Of a stretch of 64,000 bases of DNA, positions 44,940 to 55,536 are shown piece by piece. The DNA lies in the NCBI RefSeq assembly GCF_000321045.1, contig NZ_HE578949.1:221993-285992 (forward strand), written 5' to 3'. Below the pieces are notes generated by a model. The model was not told where the DNA came from. It worked only from the letters and a program-made list of their open reading frames with translations, and did no database searches. This stretch comes from Phytobacter massiliensis JC163. Its GTDB lineage: Bacteria; Pseudomonadota; Gammaproteobacteria; Enterobacterales; Enterobacteriaceae. The translations under genes and the position numbers were made by a program. The first letter of the stretch is position 1. The number at the start of each line of letters is the position of its first letter.

Positions 44940-45635
44940 TTACTGCAAACCGGTTTTCTTTTTCATTGCCGCCATCACCGCGGATTTATCCGCCAGATAA
45001 TGGTTAAGGCCGTTGGCGCGCAGGTTGCAGGCCGCGCACTGCCCGCATCCGTCGCCGCGGATACCGTTGTAACAGGTCAGCGTCTCTGCCCGCACCATCG
45101 CAAGCTTGCCCCAGTAATCCGCCAGCGCCCAGGTCTCCGCTTTATCCAGCCACATCAGCGGCGTTTCGAAACGGATATCTTTCGCCATCCCGAGATTTAC
45201 CGCATGGTTCAGCGCCTTCACAAACTCATCGCGGCAGTCCGGATAGCCGGAAAAATCGGTTTCGCACACCCCGGTAATCACCGCTTCCGCCTGCACCTGA
45301 TACGCATAAATGGCGGTCAGGGTCAGAAAGAGAATATTGCGCCCTGGCACAAAGGTATTCGGAATGCCGCTGGCGTCCGGTTCATAATCCGGCACCGGAA
45401 TGCTGTCGCGGGTCAGGCTGCTTACCGCCAGTTCATTAAGCAGCGTGACATCCAGCACTTTATGAGCACGCGCCCCGAGCTTTAAGGCCAGTTCACGGGC
45501 CACGTCAATCTCCGCGCGATGGCGCTGACCGTAATCGAAGGTAACGCAGTGTACTTCATCGTAATGATGTAGCGCCTGCACCAGGCAAGTCGTGGAGTCC
45601 TGTCCGCCACTGAATACCACAACGGCACGTTTCAT
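44940..45635 (-). CDS. queC: 7-cyano-7-deazaguanine (preQ0) synthase
   Basis: Converts 7-carboxy-7-deazaguanine to preQ0 with ammonia and ATP in queuosine biosynthesis. The 231-residue protein has the PP-loop [14 protein letters not shown] (residues 5-18) and the C-terminal zinc site [22 protein letters not shown] (four cysteines). I start at 45635, 6 bases after AGGA; an in-frame ATG two codons earlier would sit on the ribosome site. A small drift is GQCAAC where E. coli has GHCAAC. Confidence 0.96.
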   Translation of the reverse strand: MKRAVVVFSGGQDSTTCLVQALHHYDEVHCVTFDYGQRHRAEIDVARELALKLGARAHKVLDVTLLNELAVSSLTRDSIPVPDYEPDASGIPNTFVPGRNILFLTLTAIYAYQVQAEAVITGVCETDFSGYPDCRDEFVKALNHAVNLGMAKDIRFETPLMWLDKAETWALADYWGKLAMVRAETLTCYNGIRGDGCGQCAACNLRANGLNHYLADKSAVMAAMKKKTGLQ

Positions 45636-45664
45636 AATCATTCCTGCTCTTTCTCGCTAAAAGG

Positions 45665-47401
45665 TTATGGTAGCGTCTGCGGATTGCCGCGACCAGCTTC
45701 TTCGCCGCGCGGAGGTGGAAGCCAGGCCTGCGTAAAGTCAAACCAGCCCCGGGTATTAAGACGAATACCCTCAACGCCGGGCGGCGCGCTGATACGGTAG
45801 TGGTAATTAAACAGCGGTGTCAGCACGGCTTCCTCCATGAGCTGACTGAAAAACGCCTGCAACGCATTGGCTCTTGCCGTTTCGCAGGCCAGGCTCTGCA
45901 CGCTGTCGAGTGTGGTTTGCAAATGGGCGAAGTGCGGTGCGCTCAGAACGTTCGGCCAGACGGGATCGCAGCGTAGCCACTGCTCAAGGGTATATTCCGG
46001 GGCATCGCCAATCAGGCGATCCCCCATCACCAGATCCGCCTGCGCCAGCGCGCTGCAGCCTTCCCAGGTTTTTGCGTCATAAAACAGCACCGTTAACTCA
46101 CAGCCAAGTTCGGCAAGACAGCTTTTTAGCTGCTGCGCCATGGTATGCAACTCTACCGGCAGATGATAAATCAGCGTCAGCTTAGCAGGCAGGGGGACAT
46201 CCTCCTGCTGCGGCCAGCGTGGCATATCCCACCCCGGAATCAGCGCTTTACTCGGCTTAATGAGGTTTTCGTCCAGCGGCAGGGTGTCGAGCAGCGCGGT
46301 CTGATGAATAATCTGCACCAGTCGCCGGGCCTGCTGCCTGCTGAGGTTCGGGCCGGTACGCTGTGTAAGGTAACAAAAGCCGAGGCTGACGCTATCGCTT
46401 ACCGGCTGTAGATGCACCAGTTCGTCCGGCTCGCCAATGGCGATCTGCACCGGATGACGGCAGCTGGTGCCAAGATCCTGTTCAAATAGCTGAGGGGTGA
46501 TCCAGTACTCAACGGCTTTCAGCAGCGGGTGGCTCAGGTGATAGTGTTCATGGCTCTCCAGGCGCACCAGTTCCGGGCTGAACGCGACAAGACGAAACGG
46601 CCCGCAGCCAGTCTGGGGCAACTGCGGGTGGGCAAGCACGCTGCCATAGCTGGCAAGCCGGTGCGCCAGCCAGAAGTCCGGGCGGTGCAGCGTAAAGGTG
46701 AGGGTATGAGAGTGCGTCGCCTCGACAGATTTCACGCTGGCAAAAAGCGCGCACAGCATCGGCAGCGCCAGAAGCATCCGGAAACGGCTCTCCAGCTGGC
46801 TTGTCTCCACCGCGTCGCCGTTATGCCAGCGTAAGGTAGGGCGGAGATGAAAACGCCAGCACAGCGCATCATCGCTGATATCCCAGTGGTGAGCCATGTC
46901 CCCCAGCGGCAGGCGACAGTCGCTGACAAAGCGCGTCAGGCCGGCAAAGATCTGCCCGGCCAGGTGCTGTTCCGCCCGCCCCGGTAAAAAGCCCGGCTGC
47001 AGCGGTTCGAGCGGGCGATAGTAGGGAATGCGCAGGGTCGGGGTATCGTTTTGCCAGCGTCCGCCAAGAAAAGGGTTCAGCAACGCCCGTAAATCGTGGG
47101 GAGCAAGCTGTGCCAGCGCCAGCGCGCTCTGCGCACGTCCCTGCGCCAGCGCCTGCTCCATTAACTCCTGTCGCAGCGAATCAGGGGCGCGTAAAAATTG
47201 TAGCTGCGCTCGTTTTCCTCGCCCGGAATGGGGTTCCCACCGTAGCCAGCCCGCCTCCTGCATCTGGCGCAGCAGGGTGCGCATATGCCGTTCGCTGCAA
47301 TAGCAGCGTTCGGCCAGTGTCGCCACGCTCACCTGCTGATCTTCTCCGGCCGTGACCTGCCACAGCCGCTGGTATTGATTGAGTCGATTGAGTAGTCGCA
47401 T
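45665..47401 (-). CDS. ybaE: SgrR-family regulator YbaE
   Basis: 578 residues with an N-terminal winged-helix DNA-binding region ([14 protein letters not shown] to [11 protein letters not shown], about 2-70) and a C-terminal domain like the dipeptide/oligopeptide solute-binding proteins (SBP_bac_5, about 110-560), the layout of SgrR. There is no signal peptide, so the binding-protein domain acts inside the cell as a likely ligand sensor. The ligand and targets are unknown. It aligns with E. coli YbaE across its length but diverges more than its neighbours. It is divergent from cof. Confidence 0.93.
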   Translation of the reverse strand: MRLLNRLNQYQRLWQVTAGEDQQVSVATLAERCYCSERHMRTLLRQMQEAGWLRWEPHSGRGKRAQLQFLRAPDSLRQELMEQALAQGRAQSALALAQLAPHDLRALLNPFLGGRWQNDTPTLRIPYYRPLEPLQPGFLPGRAEQHLAGQIFAGLTRFVSDCRLPLGDMAHHWDISDDALCWRFHLRPTLRWHNGDAVETSQLESRFRMLLALPMLCALFASVKSVEATHSHTLTFTLHRPDFWLAHRLASYGSVLAHPQLPQTGCGPFRLVAFSPELVRLESHEHYHLSHPLLKAVEYWITPQLFEQDLGTSCRHPVQIAIGEPDELVHLQPVSDSVSLGFCYLTQRTGPNLSRQQARRLVQIIHQTALLDTLPLDENLIKPSKALIPGWDMPRWPQQEDVPLPAKLTLIYHLPVELHTMAQQLKSCLAELGCELTVLFYDAKTWEGCSALAQADLVMGDRLIGDAPEYTLEQWLRCDPVWPNVLSAPHFAHLQTTLDSVQSLACETARANALQAFFSQLMEEAVLTPLFNYHYRISAPPGVEGIRLNTRGWFDFTQAWLPPPRGEEAGRGNPQTLP

Positions 47402-47500
47402 AAACCCGGAACAATTCCTTTTATCTTCTCACTATTACTTCCGTATATCTCAGGCGATACTTTTGCGCAACGCGAAAGACATTATTCTGGAGACAAACTT

Positions 47501-48319
47501 ATGGCCCGGCTGGCTGCTTTTGATATGGATGGCACTTTGCTTATGCCCGACCACCGTCTGGGTGAAGAAACCCTGGCGGCGCTGCGCCGCATGCGCGAAC
47601 GCGATATCACTCTGGCCTTCGCCACCGGTCGCCACGCGCTGGAGATGCGAAAAATCGTGCAGTCGATTGGCCTGGAGGCGTTTCTGATAACCGGCAACGG
47701 TACGCGGGTGCACTCTATGGAGGGCGAGCTGATTCACAGCCAGGATCTCGACCCGGCCGTCGCGGAGCTGGTGCTTCATAGCAAATGGGATACCGCCGCC
47801 AGCATCCATGTCTTTAACGACAGCGGCTGGATGACGGACAAAACCCTGCCGGATAGCCTGAATGCGCATCTCTACAGCGGCTTCTCATACCGGCTGACCG
47901 ATCTGAAACGCCTGCCTGCCCATGAGGTGACGAAGGTCTGTTTCCTGGGCGATCACGACGATTTATGTCGGCTGCGTATTCAGCTTAACGAGGCGTTGGG
48001 CGCGCGGGCGCACCTCTGTTTTTCGGCGTTCGATTGCCTCGAAGTGCTGCCCGTCGGCTGCAATAAAGGGGCGGCGCTGGCCCGGCTCAGCGGTGTGCTG
48101 GGATTGAATCTGGAAGAGTGCATAGCCTTTGGCGATGCCATGAATGACAAAGAGATGCTGGCGAGCGTCGGGCGCGGCATGATCATGGGCAACGCTATGC
48201 CGCAGCTGCGCGCTGCGCTGCCCCACCTGCCGGTTATCGGCCACTGCCGCAACCAGGCGGTATCACATTTTTTAACGCATTGGCTGGATACACCACATCT
48301 TCCTTATTCCCCCGAATGA
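47501..48319 (+). CDS. cof: HMP-PP phosphatase Cof (HAD superfamily)
   Basis: HAD-type hydrolase; E. coli Cof dephosphorylates the thiamine precursor HMP-PP and several sugar phosphates and pyridoxal phosphate. It has 272 residues. HAD motif I is FDMDGTLL (residues 7-14), motif II TGNGTRV, motif III lysine in GCNKGAAL (about 187-194), and motif [13 protein letters not shown] (about 210-220). The cap domain lies between motifs II and III (class IIB). The ATG at 47501 follows GGAGACAAACTT. It converges with cdsH across a strong terminator. Confidence 0.96.
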   Translation: MARLAAFDMDGTLLMPDHRLGEETLAALRRMRERDITLAFATGRHALEMRKIVQSIGLEAFLITGNGTRVHSMEGELIHSQDLDPAVAELVLHSKWDTAASIHVFNDSGWMTDKTLPDSLNAHLYSGFSYRLTDLKRLPAHEVTKVCFLGDHDDLCRLRIQLNEALGARAHLCFSAFDCLEVLPVGCNKGAALARLSGVLGLNLEECIAFGDAMNDKEMLASVGRGMIMGNAMPQLRAALPHLPVIGHCRNQAVSHFLTHWLDTPHLPYSPE

Positions 48320-48335
48320 TGAGATTTTTACCAGC

Positions 48336-48361
48336 AAGCCAGGCATCGCCTGGCTTTTTTT
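48336..48361. terminator. Terminator between cof and cdsH
   Basis: AAGCCAGGC (48336-48344) and GCCTGGCTT (48348-48356) with an ATC loop, then a T-tract (plus strand). The gene pair converges here, so it ends cof and could end cdsH too. Confidence 0.9.
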
Positions 48362-49406
48362 ACTTTAACAGCGCGGCAATTGACTGCTGCCACGGCTGAA
48401 TATCGCCGATGTTGTTCGCCACCCACTGCGGGTCATAATACGTCTCCAGATAGCGATCGCCGCTGTCGCACAGCAGCGTGACGATAGCGCCGCTGCGGCC
48501 AGCGTCGCGCATCCGCGCCGCCACCTGTAGCGCGCCCCACATATTGGTGCCGGTAGAGGCGCCGACCCGGCGGCCTAACTGCGTCTCCAGCCAGAGGGCG
48601 GTAGCGACGCTTGCCGCATCGGGCACTCTCAGCATCTCGTCCACGACATCAGGAATAAATGAGGGCTCTACGCGTGGCCGCCCGATACCTTCGATTTTGC
48701 TGCCAACGGTAGAACGTAACGCGGCATCGCGGTACTGCCAGTAATCCAGAAAGACGGAGTTCTCGGGATCAACGACCATCAATTGGGTGGCGTAGCCCTG
48801 GCAGCGAATATAACGCCCGATGGTTGCTGAGGTGCCGCCGGTGCCCGCGCTCATCACGATACAGTCCGGTACGGGCTGCGGTTCGTTTTTCATCTGCCGG
48901 AAGATGCTGTCGGCGATATTGTTATTGCCGCGCCAGTCGGTGGCGCGCTCGGCGAACGTGAACTGATCCATATAGTGACCGTTCAGTTCGCGCGCCAGCA
49001 TTTCCGAGGCGGCATAAATCTCGCAGGCGCTCTCTACGAAATGGCAGCGTCCGCCATAAAATTCAATCTGTTCCACTTTACGACGAGCGGTGCAGTGGGG
49101 CATGACGGCGATAAAAGGCAGCCCGAGCAGGCGGGCAAAGTAGGCTTCCGACACCGCGGTTGAGCCGGAGGAGGCTTCAATAATGGTGGTGCCTTCTTTT
49201 ATCCAGCCGTTACACAGGCCGTAAAGGAATAGCGAACGCGCGAGGCGGTGTTTCAGGCTGCCGGTGGGATGAGTGCTCTCATCTTTGAGATAGAGACGGA
49301 TATCCGGGAACGCGGGCAGGGTCAGGCGAATAAGATGGGTGTCCGCCGAGCGCTGATAGTCGGCGTTAATTTCGTTGATGGCATGTTTTACCCAGGCGCT
49401 GTTCAT
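48360..49406 (-). CDS. cdsH: L-cysteine desulfhydrase (PLP-dependent, CdsH type)
   Basis: Fold-type II PLP enzyme, 348 residues, of the cysteine synthase/cystathionine beta-synthase group. PLP lysine is in [15 protein letters not shown] (Lys53), the substrate loop is [13 protein letters not shown] (about 98-110), and the phosphate-binding glycine loop is [14 protein letters not shown] (about 190-203). Salmonella has this gene (cdsH) beside ybaO, and the enzyme breaks cysteine into pyruvate, ammonia and sulfide. E. coli K-12 lacks it at this locus. It is divergent from decR, the cysteine-responsive regulator. A plain cysteine synthase role is less likely given this context. Confidence 0.85.
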   Translation of the reverse strand: MNSAWVKHAINEINADYQRSADTHLIRLTLPAFPDIRLYLKDESTHPTGSLKHRLARSLFLYGLCNGWIKEGTTIIEASSGSTAVSEAYFARLLGLPFIAVMPHCTARRKVEQIEFYGGRCHFVESACEIYAASEMLARELNGHYMDQFTFAERATDWRGNNNIADSIFRQMKNEPQPVPDCIVMSAGTGGTSATIGRYIRCQGYATQLMVVDPENSVFLDYWQYRDAALRSTVGSKIEGIGRPRVEPSFIPDVVDEMLRVPDAASVATALWLETQLGRRVGASTGTNMWGALQVAARMRDAGRSGAIVTLLCDSGDRYLETYYDPQWVANNIGDIQPWQQSIAALLK

Positions 49407-49466
49407 TCGTCTTCCCCATTTGTCATTTTGTGCCCAGCATAAAGGAAAGCGCAGGAAAAATTGTCG

Positions 49467-49510
49467 CTATTTAAACTTTGAAATAGACTGTAAAGAGAAG
49501 ATTTTTCTCT
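49467..49510. promoter_or_regulatory. Candidate DecR-binding region in the cdsH-decR gap
   Basis: Two short inverted repeats: CTATTT/AAATAG (49467-49486, 8-base spacer) and AGAGAA/TTCTCT (49494-49510, 5-base spacer). The gap is 115 bases between divergent start codons, so any regulator must bind here. These sites are weak on their own; DecR binding is inference. Confidence 0.35.
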
Positions 49511-49521
49511 GGAGTCGGCTG

Positions 49522-49980
49522 ATGCTAGATAAAATTGACCGGAAGCTGCTGTCGCTGCTGCAGCAGGACTGTACGCTCTCTTTGCAGGCGCTGGCCGATG
49601 CCGTTAACCTGACCAGTACGCCATGTTGGAAACGCCTTAAGCGGCTGGAGGAGGAGGGCATCCTTCTTGGGCGCGTGGCGATACTGGATGCCGAGAAACT
49701 CGGCCTTGGTCTGACGGCTTTTGTGCTGATTAAAACGCAGCACCACAGTAGCGACTGGTACTGCCGTTTTACGGCGGAGGTGTCGCAAATGCCGGAGGTG
49801 CTGGGGTTCTGGCGAATGGCAGGGGAGTATGACTACCTGCTGCGTGTTCAGGTGGCGGATATGAAACGCTATGATGACTTCTATAAAAAACTGGTCAACA
49901 GCGTGCCGGGATTATCGGACGTGACCTCCAGTTTCGCCATGGAACAGATAAAATACACCACGGCATTACCTATTGAATAA
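49522..49980 (+). CDS. decR: Lrp/AsnC-family cysteine-responsive regulator DecR
   Basis: 152-residue regulator: N-terminal helix-turn-helix ([46 protein letters not shown], about 3-48) and a C-terminal RAM ligand-binding domain (about 65-150). It matches E. coli DecR (formerly YbaO), which activates the cyuPA cysteine detoxification operon; in Salmonella the orthologue sits beside cdsH and controls it. The start at 49522 (MLDKIDRK) follows GGAG; a 49-codon upstream extension has no support. A 44-base gap separates it from mdlA on the same strand. Confidence 0.95.
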   Translation: MLDKIDRKLLSLLQQDCTLSLQALADAVNLTSTPCWKRLKRLEEEGILLGRVAILDAEKLGLGLTAFVLIKTQHHSSDWYCRFTAEVSQMPEVLGFWRMAGEYDYLLRVQVADMKRYDDFYKKLVNSVPGLSDVTSSFAMEQIKYTTALPIE

Positions 49981-50024
49981 CCCTCCCGGCTGCTGCCGGA
50001 AACATCACGTTCAGGATCTTACTC

Positions 50025-51788
50025 GTGCGATTATTTGCTCAGTTAAGCTGGTATTTTCGCCGGGAATGGCGACGCTATCTCGGTGCCGTAGCCCTGCTTA
50101 TCATTATTGCCATTTTGCAGCTCGTCCCCCCGAAAGTGGTGGGGGTGATTGTCGATGGCGTTACCCGCCAGCACTATACCTCGTCTCAGATATTGATGTG
50201 GGTAGGCCTGCTGGTGGTCATCGCTATCATCACCTATCTGCTGCGCTATGTCTGGCGCGTCTGGCTGTTTGGCGCGTCCTATCAGCTGGCCGTTGAGCTA
50301 CGGGAAGATTTTTACCGCCAGCTAAGCCGCCAGCACCCGGAGTTTTACCTGCGCCATCGCACCGGCGATCTGATGGCCCGCGCCACCAACGACGTTGACC
50401 GCGTGGTCTTCGCCGCCGGGGAAGGGGTGCTTACGCTGGTAGACTCGCTGGTGATGGGCTGCGTGGTGCTGGTTGTCATGTCCACCCAGATTAGCTGGCA
50501 GCTGACGCTGCTCTCTCTGCTGCCCATGCCGATTATGGCGCTGGTTATCAAACGTTACGGCGACCAGCTGCACCAGCGTTTCAAGCTGGCGCAGGCGGCA
50601 TTTTCCTCCCTGAATGACCGTACCCAGGAGAGCATGACCAGCATCCGCATGATCAAAGCGTTTGGCCTGGAGGACAGGCAGTCTGCGCTCTTTGCCGCCG
50701 AAGCCGCTGACACCGGGGCGAAAAATATGCGCGTTGCCCGCGTCGATGCCCGCTTCGATCCGACCATCTATATTGCTATCGGCATGGCGAACCTGCTGGC
50801 TATCGGCGGCGGAAGCTGGATGGTCATGCAGGGCACGCTTACCCTGGGGCAGTTAACCAGCTTTATGATGTACCTGGGGCTGATGATTTGGCCGATGCTG
50901 GCGCTGGCGTGGATGTTTAATATCGTCGAGCGCGGCAGCGCCGCCTACAGCCGCATCCGCGATATGCTGGCGGAAGCGCCGGTGGTCACCGATGGCGCCG
51001 AAACGGCGCCGGAGGGGCGCGGGACGCTGCAGATAGCTATCCGCGCGTTCACCTATCCGCAAACCGAACAGCCGGTGCTCAATAACGTCAACGTGACGCT
51101 GCGCCCCGGCGAAATGCTCGGCATCTGCGGCCCTACGGGGGCGGGGAAAACCACGCTGCTTTCGCTTATCCAGCGACATTTCGACGTGGAAGAGGGCGAT
51201 ATCCGTTTTCACTCGCTGCCGCTGACGCAGCTTAAGCTTGATAGCTGGCGCAGCCGCCTGGCGGTGGTCAACCAGACGCCGTTTCTCTTCTCCGATACGG
51301 TCGCCAGCAATATCGCGCTGGGTAAACCGGGGGCGACTCAGGAAGAGATCGAGCATGTGGCAAAACTGGCCAGCGTGCATGACGATATTCTGCGCCTGCC
51401 GCAGGGGTACGAAACCGAAGTGGGCGAACGCGGGGTGATGCTCTCCGGCGGGCAGAAACAGCGTATCTCCATCGCCCGCGCCCTGTTGCTTAATGCAGAA
51501 ATTTTGCTGCTGGATGACGCGCTATCGGCGGTGGATGGCCGCACTGAACACCAGATTTTGCACAATTTGCGCCAGTGGGGCGAAGGCAGAACGGTCATTA
51601 TCAGCGCCCATCGGTTGTCGGCGCTGACTGAAGCGAGCGAAATCATTGTGATGCAGCACGGCCATATCGGCCAGCGCGGGCAGCATGAGGAGCTGGCGCG
51701 CCAGCCGGGCTGGTACCGCGATATGTATCGCTATCAGCAGCTGGAGGCGGCGCTGGATGACGCCCCGGAGGAAGAAAACGATGCGTAA
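50025..51788 (+). CDS. mdlA: Multidrug-type ABC exporter half-transporter MdlA
   Basis: 587-residue half-size ABC exporter: six-span membrane domain (about 1-310) then an ATPase domain with Walker [14 protein letters not shown] (about 371-383), signature [17 protein letters not shown] (about 472) and Walker [14 protein letters not shown]. It starts at GTG 50025 ([20 protein letters not shown]), as in E. coli. The gene overlaps mdlB by 8 bases, so the two probably form an obligatory heterodimer. The substrate is unknown. Confidence 0.96.
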   Translation: MRLFAQLSWYFRREWRRYLGAVALLIIIAILQLVPPKVVGVIVDGVTRQHYTSSQILMWVGLLVVIAIITYLLRYVWRVWLFGASYQLAVELREDFYRQLSRQHPEFYLRHRTGDLMARATNDVDRVVFAAGEGVLTLVDSLVMGCVVLVVMSTQISWQLTLLSLLPMPIMALVIKRYGDQLHQRFKLAQAAFSSLNDRTQESMTSIRMIKAFGLEDRQSALFAAEAADTGAKNMRVARVDARFDPTIYIAIGMANLLAIGGGSWMVMQGTLTLGQLTSFMMYLGLMIWPMLALAWMFNIVERGSAAYSRIRDMLAEAPVVTDGAETAPEGRGTLQIAIRAFTYPQTEQPVLNNVNVTLRPGEMLGICGPTGAGKTTLLSLIQRHFDVEEGDIRFHSLPLTQLKLDSWRSRLAVVNQTPFLFSDTVASNIALGKPGATQEEIEHVAKLASVHDDILRLPQGYETEVGERGVMLSGGQKQRISIARALLLNAEILLLDDALSAVDGRTEHQILHNLRQWGEGRTVIISAHRLSALTEASEIIVMQHGHIGQRGQHEELARQPGWYRDMYRYQQLEAALDDAPEEENDA

Positions 51789-53559
51789 ATTCGCCCAACA
51801 GTGGCCCACGCTAAAACGCCTGCTGGGGTACGGTTCACCCTGGCGTAAACCGCTGGCGAAAGCGGTCATTATGCTTTGGGTTGCGGCGGCGGCGGAAGTC
51901 TCCGGCCCGGCGCTTATTAGCTACTTTATCGACAACATGGTGGCGAAAAGCTACCTGCCGCTCGGCCTGGTGACGGGCATGGTGGTGGTCTATATCGGTT
52001 TGCAACTGCTGGCGGCGTGGCTGCATTACGCCCAGGCGCTGCTCTTTAATCAGGCTGCGGTAGGGGTGGTGCAAAGGCTGCGAACCGATGTGATGGACGC
52101 CGCGCTGCGCCAGCCGCTGAGCGCCTTCGACACTCAGCCGGTGGGGCAGCTTATCTCCCGCGTGACGAACGACACCGAAGTGATCCGCGATCTTTACGTG
52201 ACGGTAGTGGCAACGGTACTGCGCAGCGCGGCGCTGATCGGCGCGATGCTGGTGGCGATGTTCAGTCTTGACTGGCGGATGGCGCTGATTGCGCTGGGTA
52301 TTTTTCCGGCGGTGATCATCGTGATGCTGATTTACCAGCGCTACAGCACGCCGATAGTTCGCCGGATGCGCGCCTACCTTGCGGATATTAATGACGGTTT
52401 CAACGAAGTGATTAACGGCATGAGCGTCATTCAGCAGTTTCGCCAGCAGGGGCGTTTTGGCGAACGGATGGGGGCGGCGAGCCGCTCGCATTATCTGGCC
52501 CGGATGCAGACGCTGCGTCTTGACGGTTTTTTGCTGCGCCCGTTGCTGAGCCTCTTTTCCGCGCTGGTACTGTGCGGCTTGCTGATGCTGTTCGGCTTTA
52601 GTTCTGTCGGCACCGTTGAGGTGGGGGTACTGTACGCGTTCATTAGCTATCTGGGCCGCCTGAACGAGCCGCTTATCGAACTGACCACCCAGCAGTCGAT
52701 GCTGCAACAGGCGGTGGTCGCCGGGGAGCGCGTGTTCGAGCTGATGGATTGTCCGCGCCAGACCTATGGCTATGATGACGAACCCCTGAAAAGCGGGGCG
52801 ATCGACATTGAAAATGTCTCTTTTGCCTATCGTGAAGACCGGCTGGTATTACAGGATATCAGCCTGAGCGTACCGCCGCGCAGCTTCGTGGCGCTGGTGG
52901 GGCATACCGGCAGCGGTAAAAGCACGCTGGCGAGCCTGTTAATGGGGTACTACCCGCTAACCAAAGGCGAAATCCGCCTTGATGGCCGGCCCATCTCGGC
53001 CCTGAGCCATTCCGCGCTGCGCAAAGGGGTGGCGATGGTACAGCAGGATCCGGTCGTGATGGCGGACACCTTCTTCGCCAACGTCACCCTGGGCAGGGAT
53101 ATTGACGAAGAGCGGGTCTGGCAGGCGCTGGAAATCGTGCAGCTGGCGTCGCTGGCGCGGAGTATGCCGGATGGCCTATACACCCGTCTGGGCGAGCAGG
53201 GTAACAACCTGTCGGTCGGTCAGAAGCAGCTGCTGGCGCTGGCAAGGGTGCTGGTGGAAACCCCGCAGATCCTCATTCTTGATGAGGCGACGGCGAATAT
53301 CGACTCCGGCACCGAGCAGGCGATCCAGCAGGCGCTGGAGGCGGTGCGCCAGCACACCACGCTGGTGGTTATCGCCCATCGCCTGTCTACTATTGTCGAT
53401 GCGCAAACCATCCTGGTCTTGCATCGCGGTCAGGCGGTGGAGCGGGGCACCCATCAACAGCTGCTGGAGGCGCAGGGGCGCTACTGGCAAATGTATCAGC
53501 TGCAGCTGGCCGGGGAGGAACTGGCCGCCAGCGCGCGGGAGGAGTCGCTCAGCGCCTGA
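51781..53559 (+). CDS. mdlB: Multidrug-type ABC exporter half-transporter MdlB
   Basis: 592-residue partner of MdlA with the same layout: six membrane spans and an ATPase domain with Walker [15 protein letters not shown] (about 376-389) and Walker [13 protein letters not shown] (about 497). The ABC signature is degenerate, [14 protein letters not shown] (V in place of G), as in other heterodimers where one site is weakened. The start is ATG 51781 inside the mdlA end. It is followed by 243 bases that hold the glnK promoter. Confidence 0.96.
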   Translation: MRKFAQQWPTLKRLLGYGSPWRKPLAKAVIMLWVAAAAEVSGPALISYFIDNMVAKSYLPLGLVTGMVVVYIGLQLLAAWLHYAQALLFNQAAVGVVQRLRTDVMDAALRQPLSAFDTQPVGQLISRVTNDTEVIRDLYVTVVATVLRSAALIGAMLVAMFSLDWRMALIALGIFPAVIIVMLIYQRYSTPIVRRMRAYLADINDGFNEVINGMSVIQQFRQQGRFGERMGAASRSHYLARMQTLRLDGFLLRPLLSLFSALVLCGLLMLFGFSSVGTVEVGVLYAFISYLGRLNEPLIELTTQQSMLQQAVVAGERVFELMDCPRQTYGYDDEPLKSGAIDIENVSFAYREDRLVLQDISLSVPPRSFVALVGHTGSGKSTLASLLMGYYPLTKGEIRLDGRPISALSHSALRKGVAMVQQDPVVMADTFFANVTLGRDIDEERVWQALEIVQLASLARSMPDGLYTRLGEQGNNLSVGQKQLLALARVLVETPQILILDEATANIDSGTEQAIQQALEAVRQHTTLVVIAHRLSTIVDAQTILVLHRGQAVERGTHQQLLEAQGRYWQMYQLQLAGEELAASAREESLSA

Positions 53560-53622
53560 TGCACTAAAAACAGGCAGGCCGCCTGCGGGTGTTCCCGCTG
53601 GTGCAAAAATGTAACGCACTGC

Positions 53623-53637
53623 GCACTGTCGTGGTGC
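53623..53637. promoter_or_regulatory. NtrC binding site upstream of glnK
   Basis: GCAC-N7-GTGC matches the NtrC consensus GCAC-N7-GTGC exactly in the defined bases. It lies about 130 bases before the predicted start, the expected distance for an enhancer-like activator site. A second half-site (TGGTGC) occurs near 53599-53604. Confidence 0.75.
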
Positions 53638-53732
53638 GTTTTTTCTTTCCAGGAACATTCTGAACCCGCGCCGTTTACAACCCGCCTTCTTTACCCCCTG
53701 TTCCCGCCTGAAATTTCCCTGTTTTTCATTCC

Positions 53733-53748
53733 TGGCACACGGCTTGCA
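53733..53748 (+). promoter_or_regulatory. Sigma-54 promoter of glnK-amtB
   Basis: TGGCAC-N5-TTGCA carries the conserved GG (-24) and GC (-12) of sigma-54 promoters with the correct spacing; predicted start near 53759, about 44 bases before glnK. Confidence 0.92.
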
Positions 53749-53802
53749 ATACCTGTTACGTAAAGCTGCGGCAATTATCGATTTTCGACTGGAGGGGGAT
53801 CT

Positions 53803-54141
53803 ATGAAGCTGGTTACGGTGGTGATTAAGCCATTCAAACTTGAAGACGTTCGCGAAGCGCTGTCTTCAATTGGGATTCAGGGATTGACGGTGACGGAAGT
53901 TAAAGGCTTCGGACGGCAGAAAGGGCATGCCGAGCTATACCGCGGCGCGGAATACAGCGTTAACTTTCTGCCAAAAGTGAAGATCGATGTGGCGATTGCT
54001 GACGATCAGCTTGATGAAGTGATCGACGTCATCAGCAAAGCGGCCTACACCGGAAAAATTGGCGACGGCAAAATTTTCGTTGCCGAGCTGCAACGCGTCA
54101 TTCGCATTCGTACCGGCGAAGCCGACGAAGCGGCACTGTAA
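53803..54141 (+). CDS. glnK: Nitrogen regulatory PII protein GlnK
   Basis: PII trimer that senses ATP, ADP and 2-oxoglutarate and is uridylylated on Tyr51; it plugs the AmtB ammonium channel when nitrogen is plentiful. The 112-residue protein has KPFKLEDVREAL at the start, the T-loop YRGAEYSVNFLPKVK with Tyr51, and the C-terminal RTGEADEAAL. The ATG at 53803 follows GGAGGGG. amtB starts 34 bases downstream, and the transcript begins at a sigma-54/NtrC promoter, so it is induced by nitrogen limitation. Confidence 0.98.
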   Translation: MKLVTVVIKPFKLEDVREALSSIGIQGLTVTEVKGFGRQKGHAELYRGAEYSVNFLPKVKIDVAIADDQLDEVIDVISKAAYTGKIGDGKIFVAELQRVIRIRTGEADEAAL

Positions 54142-54175
54142 AACCTGGCACACAGTGATAGGGATGGGTAGAAAA

Positions 54176-55462
54176 ATGAAAAAAGCATTCTTCAAAACGG
54201 GTTTAGCCTCGCTGGCGCTGCTGCCAGGCCTGGCGCTGGCCGCCCCGGCAGTCGCCGATAAAGCCGACAACGCCTTTATGATGATCTGCACCGCGCTGGT
54301 GCTGTTTATGACAATTCCGGGGATCGCCCTGTTTTACGGCGGCCTGATTCGCGGCAAGAACGTGCTCTCCATGCTGACGCAGGTCGCGGTCACTTTTGCG
54401 CTGGTGTGTGTGCTGTGGGTGCTTTACGGCTACTCGCTGGCCTTCGGCGAAGGCAACAGCTTCTTCGGCAGCTTTAACTGGGCGATGCTGAAAAATATCG
54501 AGCTGACCGCGGTAATGGGCAGCTTCTATCAGTATATTCATGTCGCTTTCCAGGGCTCATTCGCCTGTATCACCGTTGGCCTTATCGTTGGCGCGCTGGC
54601 CGAGCGTATTCGCTTCTCAGCGGTACTGATTTTTGTGGTGATCTGGCTGACGCTCTCTTACGTCCCGATTGCCCACATGGTATGGGGCGGCGGACTGCTG
54701 GCGTCTCATGGCGCGCTGGATTTCGCAGGTGGCACCGTTGTACATATTAACGCCGCGGTGGCGGGGCTGGTGGGGGCTTACCTTATCGGCAAACGCGTAG
54801 GCTTTGGCAAAGAGGCGTTCAAACCGCACAACCTGCCGATGGTCTTTATCGGTACCGCTATCCTCTATTTCGGCTGGTTTGGCTTTAACGCCGGTTCCGC
54901 AAGCGCGGCGAACGAGATTGCGGCGCTGGCGTTTGTTAACACGGTGGTGGCAACCGCTGGCGCGATTCTCGCCTGGGTATTTGGCGAATGGGCGCTGCGC
55001 GGCAAGCCTTCTCTGCTGGGCGCCTGCTCCGGCGCGATTGCCGGCCTCGTCGGCATCACCCCTGCCTGCGGCTTCGTTGGCGTTGGCGGCGCGCTGTTGA
55101 TTGGTATCGTCGCGGGTCTGGCGGGTATCTGGGGCGTCACTTCCCTCAAGCGCCTGCTGCGTGTGGATGACCCTTGTGATGTGTTCGGTGTGCACGGCGT
55201 CTGCGGTATTGTGGGCTGCATCATGACCGGCATCTTTGCCGCCACCTCTCTGGGCGGGGTGGGTTATGCCGAAGGCGTGACCATGGGCCATCAGGTTCTG
55301 GTACAGCTGGAAAGTATCGCCATCACCATCGTCTGGTCCGGCGTGGTCGCCTTTATCGGCTACAAAGTGGCAGATATGACCGTAGGGCTGCGCGTGCCGG
55401 AAGATCAGGAGCGTGAAGGTCTGGACGTCAACAGCCACGGCGAGAATGCCTACAACGCCTGA
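54176..55462 (+). CDS. amtB: Ammonium channel AmtB
   Basis: Trimeric inner-membrane ammonium channel. The 428-residue precursor has a cleavable signal peptide (about 22 residues, ending ALAAPA), 11 membrane spans, the conduction-pore twin histidines (VPIAHMVWGG, His168 in the mature numbering of E. coli; and VHGVCGIVG, His318) and the phenylalanine gate region. Only this methionine at 54176 gives the signal peptide; an extra 39 open codons lie upstream in glnK. It is regulated with glnK and closed by GlnK binding at the cytoplasmic face. Confidence 0.97.
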   Translation: MKKAFFKTGLASLALLPGLALAAPAVADKADNAFMMICTALVLFMTIPGIALFYGGLIRGKNVLSMLTQVAVTFALVCVLWVLYGYSLAFGEGNSFFGSFNWAMLKNIELTAVMGSFYQYIHVAFQGSFACITVGLIVGALAERIRFSAVLIFVVIWLTLSYVPIAHMVWGGGLLASHGALDFAGGTVVHINAAVAGLVGAYLIGKRVGFGKEAFKPHNLPMVFIGTAILYFGWFGFNAGSASAANEIAALAFVNTVVATAGAILAWVFGEWALRGKPSLLGACSGAIAGLVGITPACGFVGVGGALLIGIVAGLAGIWGVTSLKRLLRVDDPCDVFGVHGVCGIVGCIMTGIFAATSLGGVGYAEGVTMGHQVLVQLESIAITIVWSGVVAFIGYKVADMTVGLRVPEDQEREGLDVNSHGENAYNA

Positions 55463-55469
55463 TTGTAAC

Positions 55470-55516
55470 AGCCCGGGTCATACCCGGGCTTACCCGGATG
55501 CGGCAGCGCACCCGGG
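55470..55516. repeat. Hairpin plus REP-like palindrome after amtB
   Basis: AGCCCGGGT/ACCCGGGCT (55470-55490) is followed by CCCGGATGCGGCAGCGCACCCGGG (55493-55516), described by its ends CCCGG/CCGGG and the GGCAGCGC core typical of REP units. No T-tract, but the first hairpin lies right after the amtB stop and probably ends the transcript. Confidence 0.6.
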
Positions 55517-55536
55517 GGTTGCCGGGCCCTAATAGG

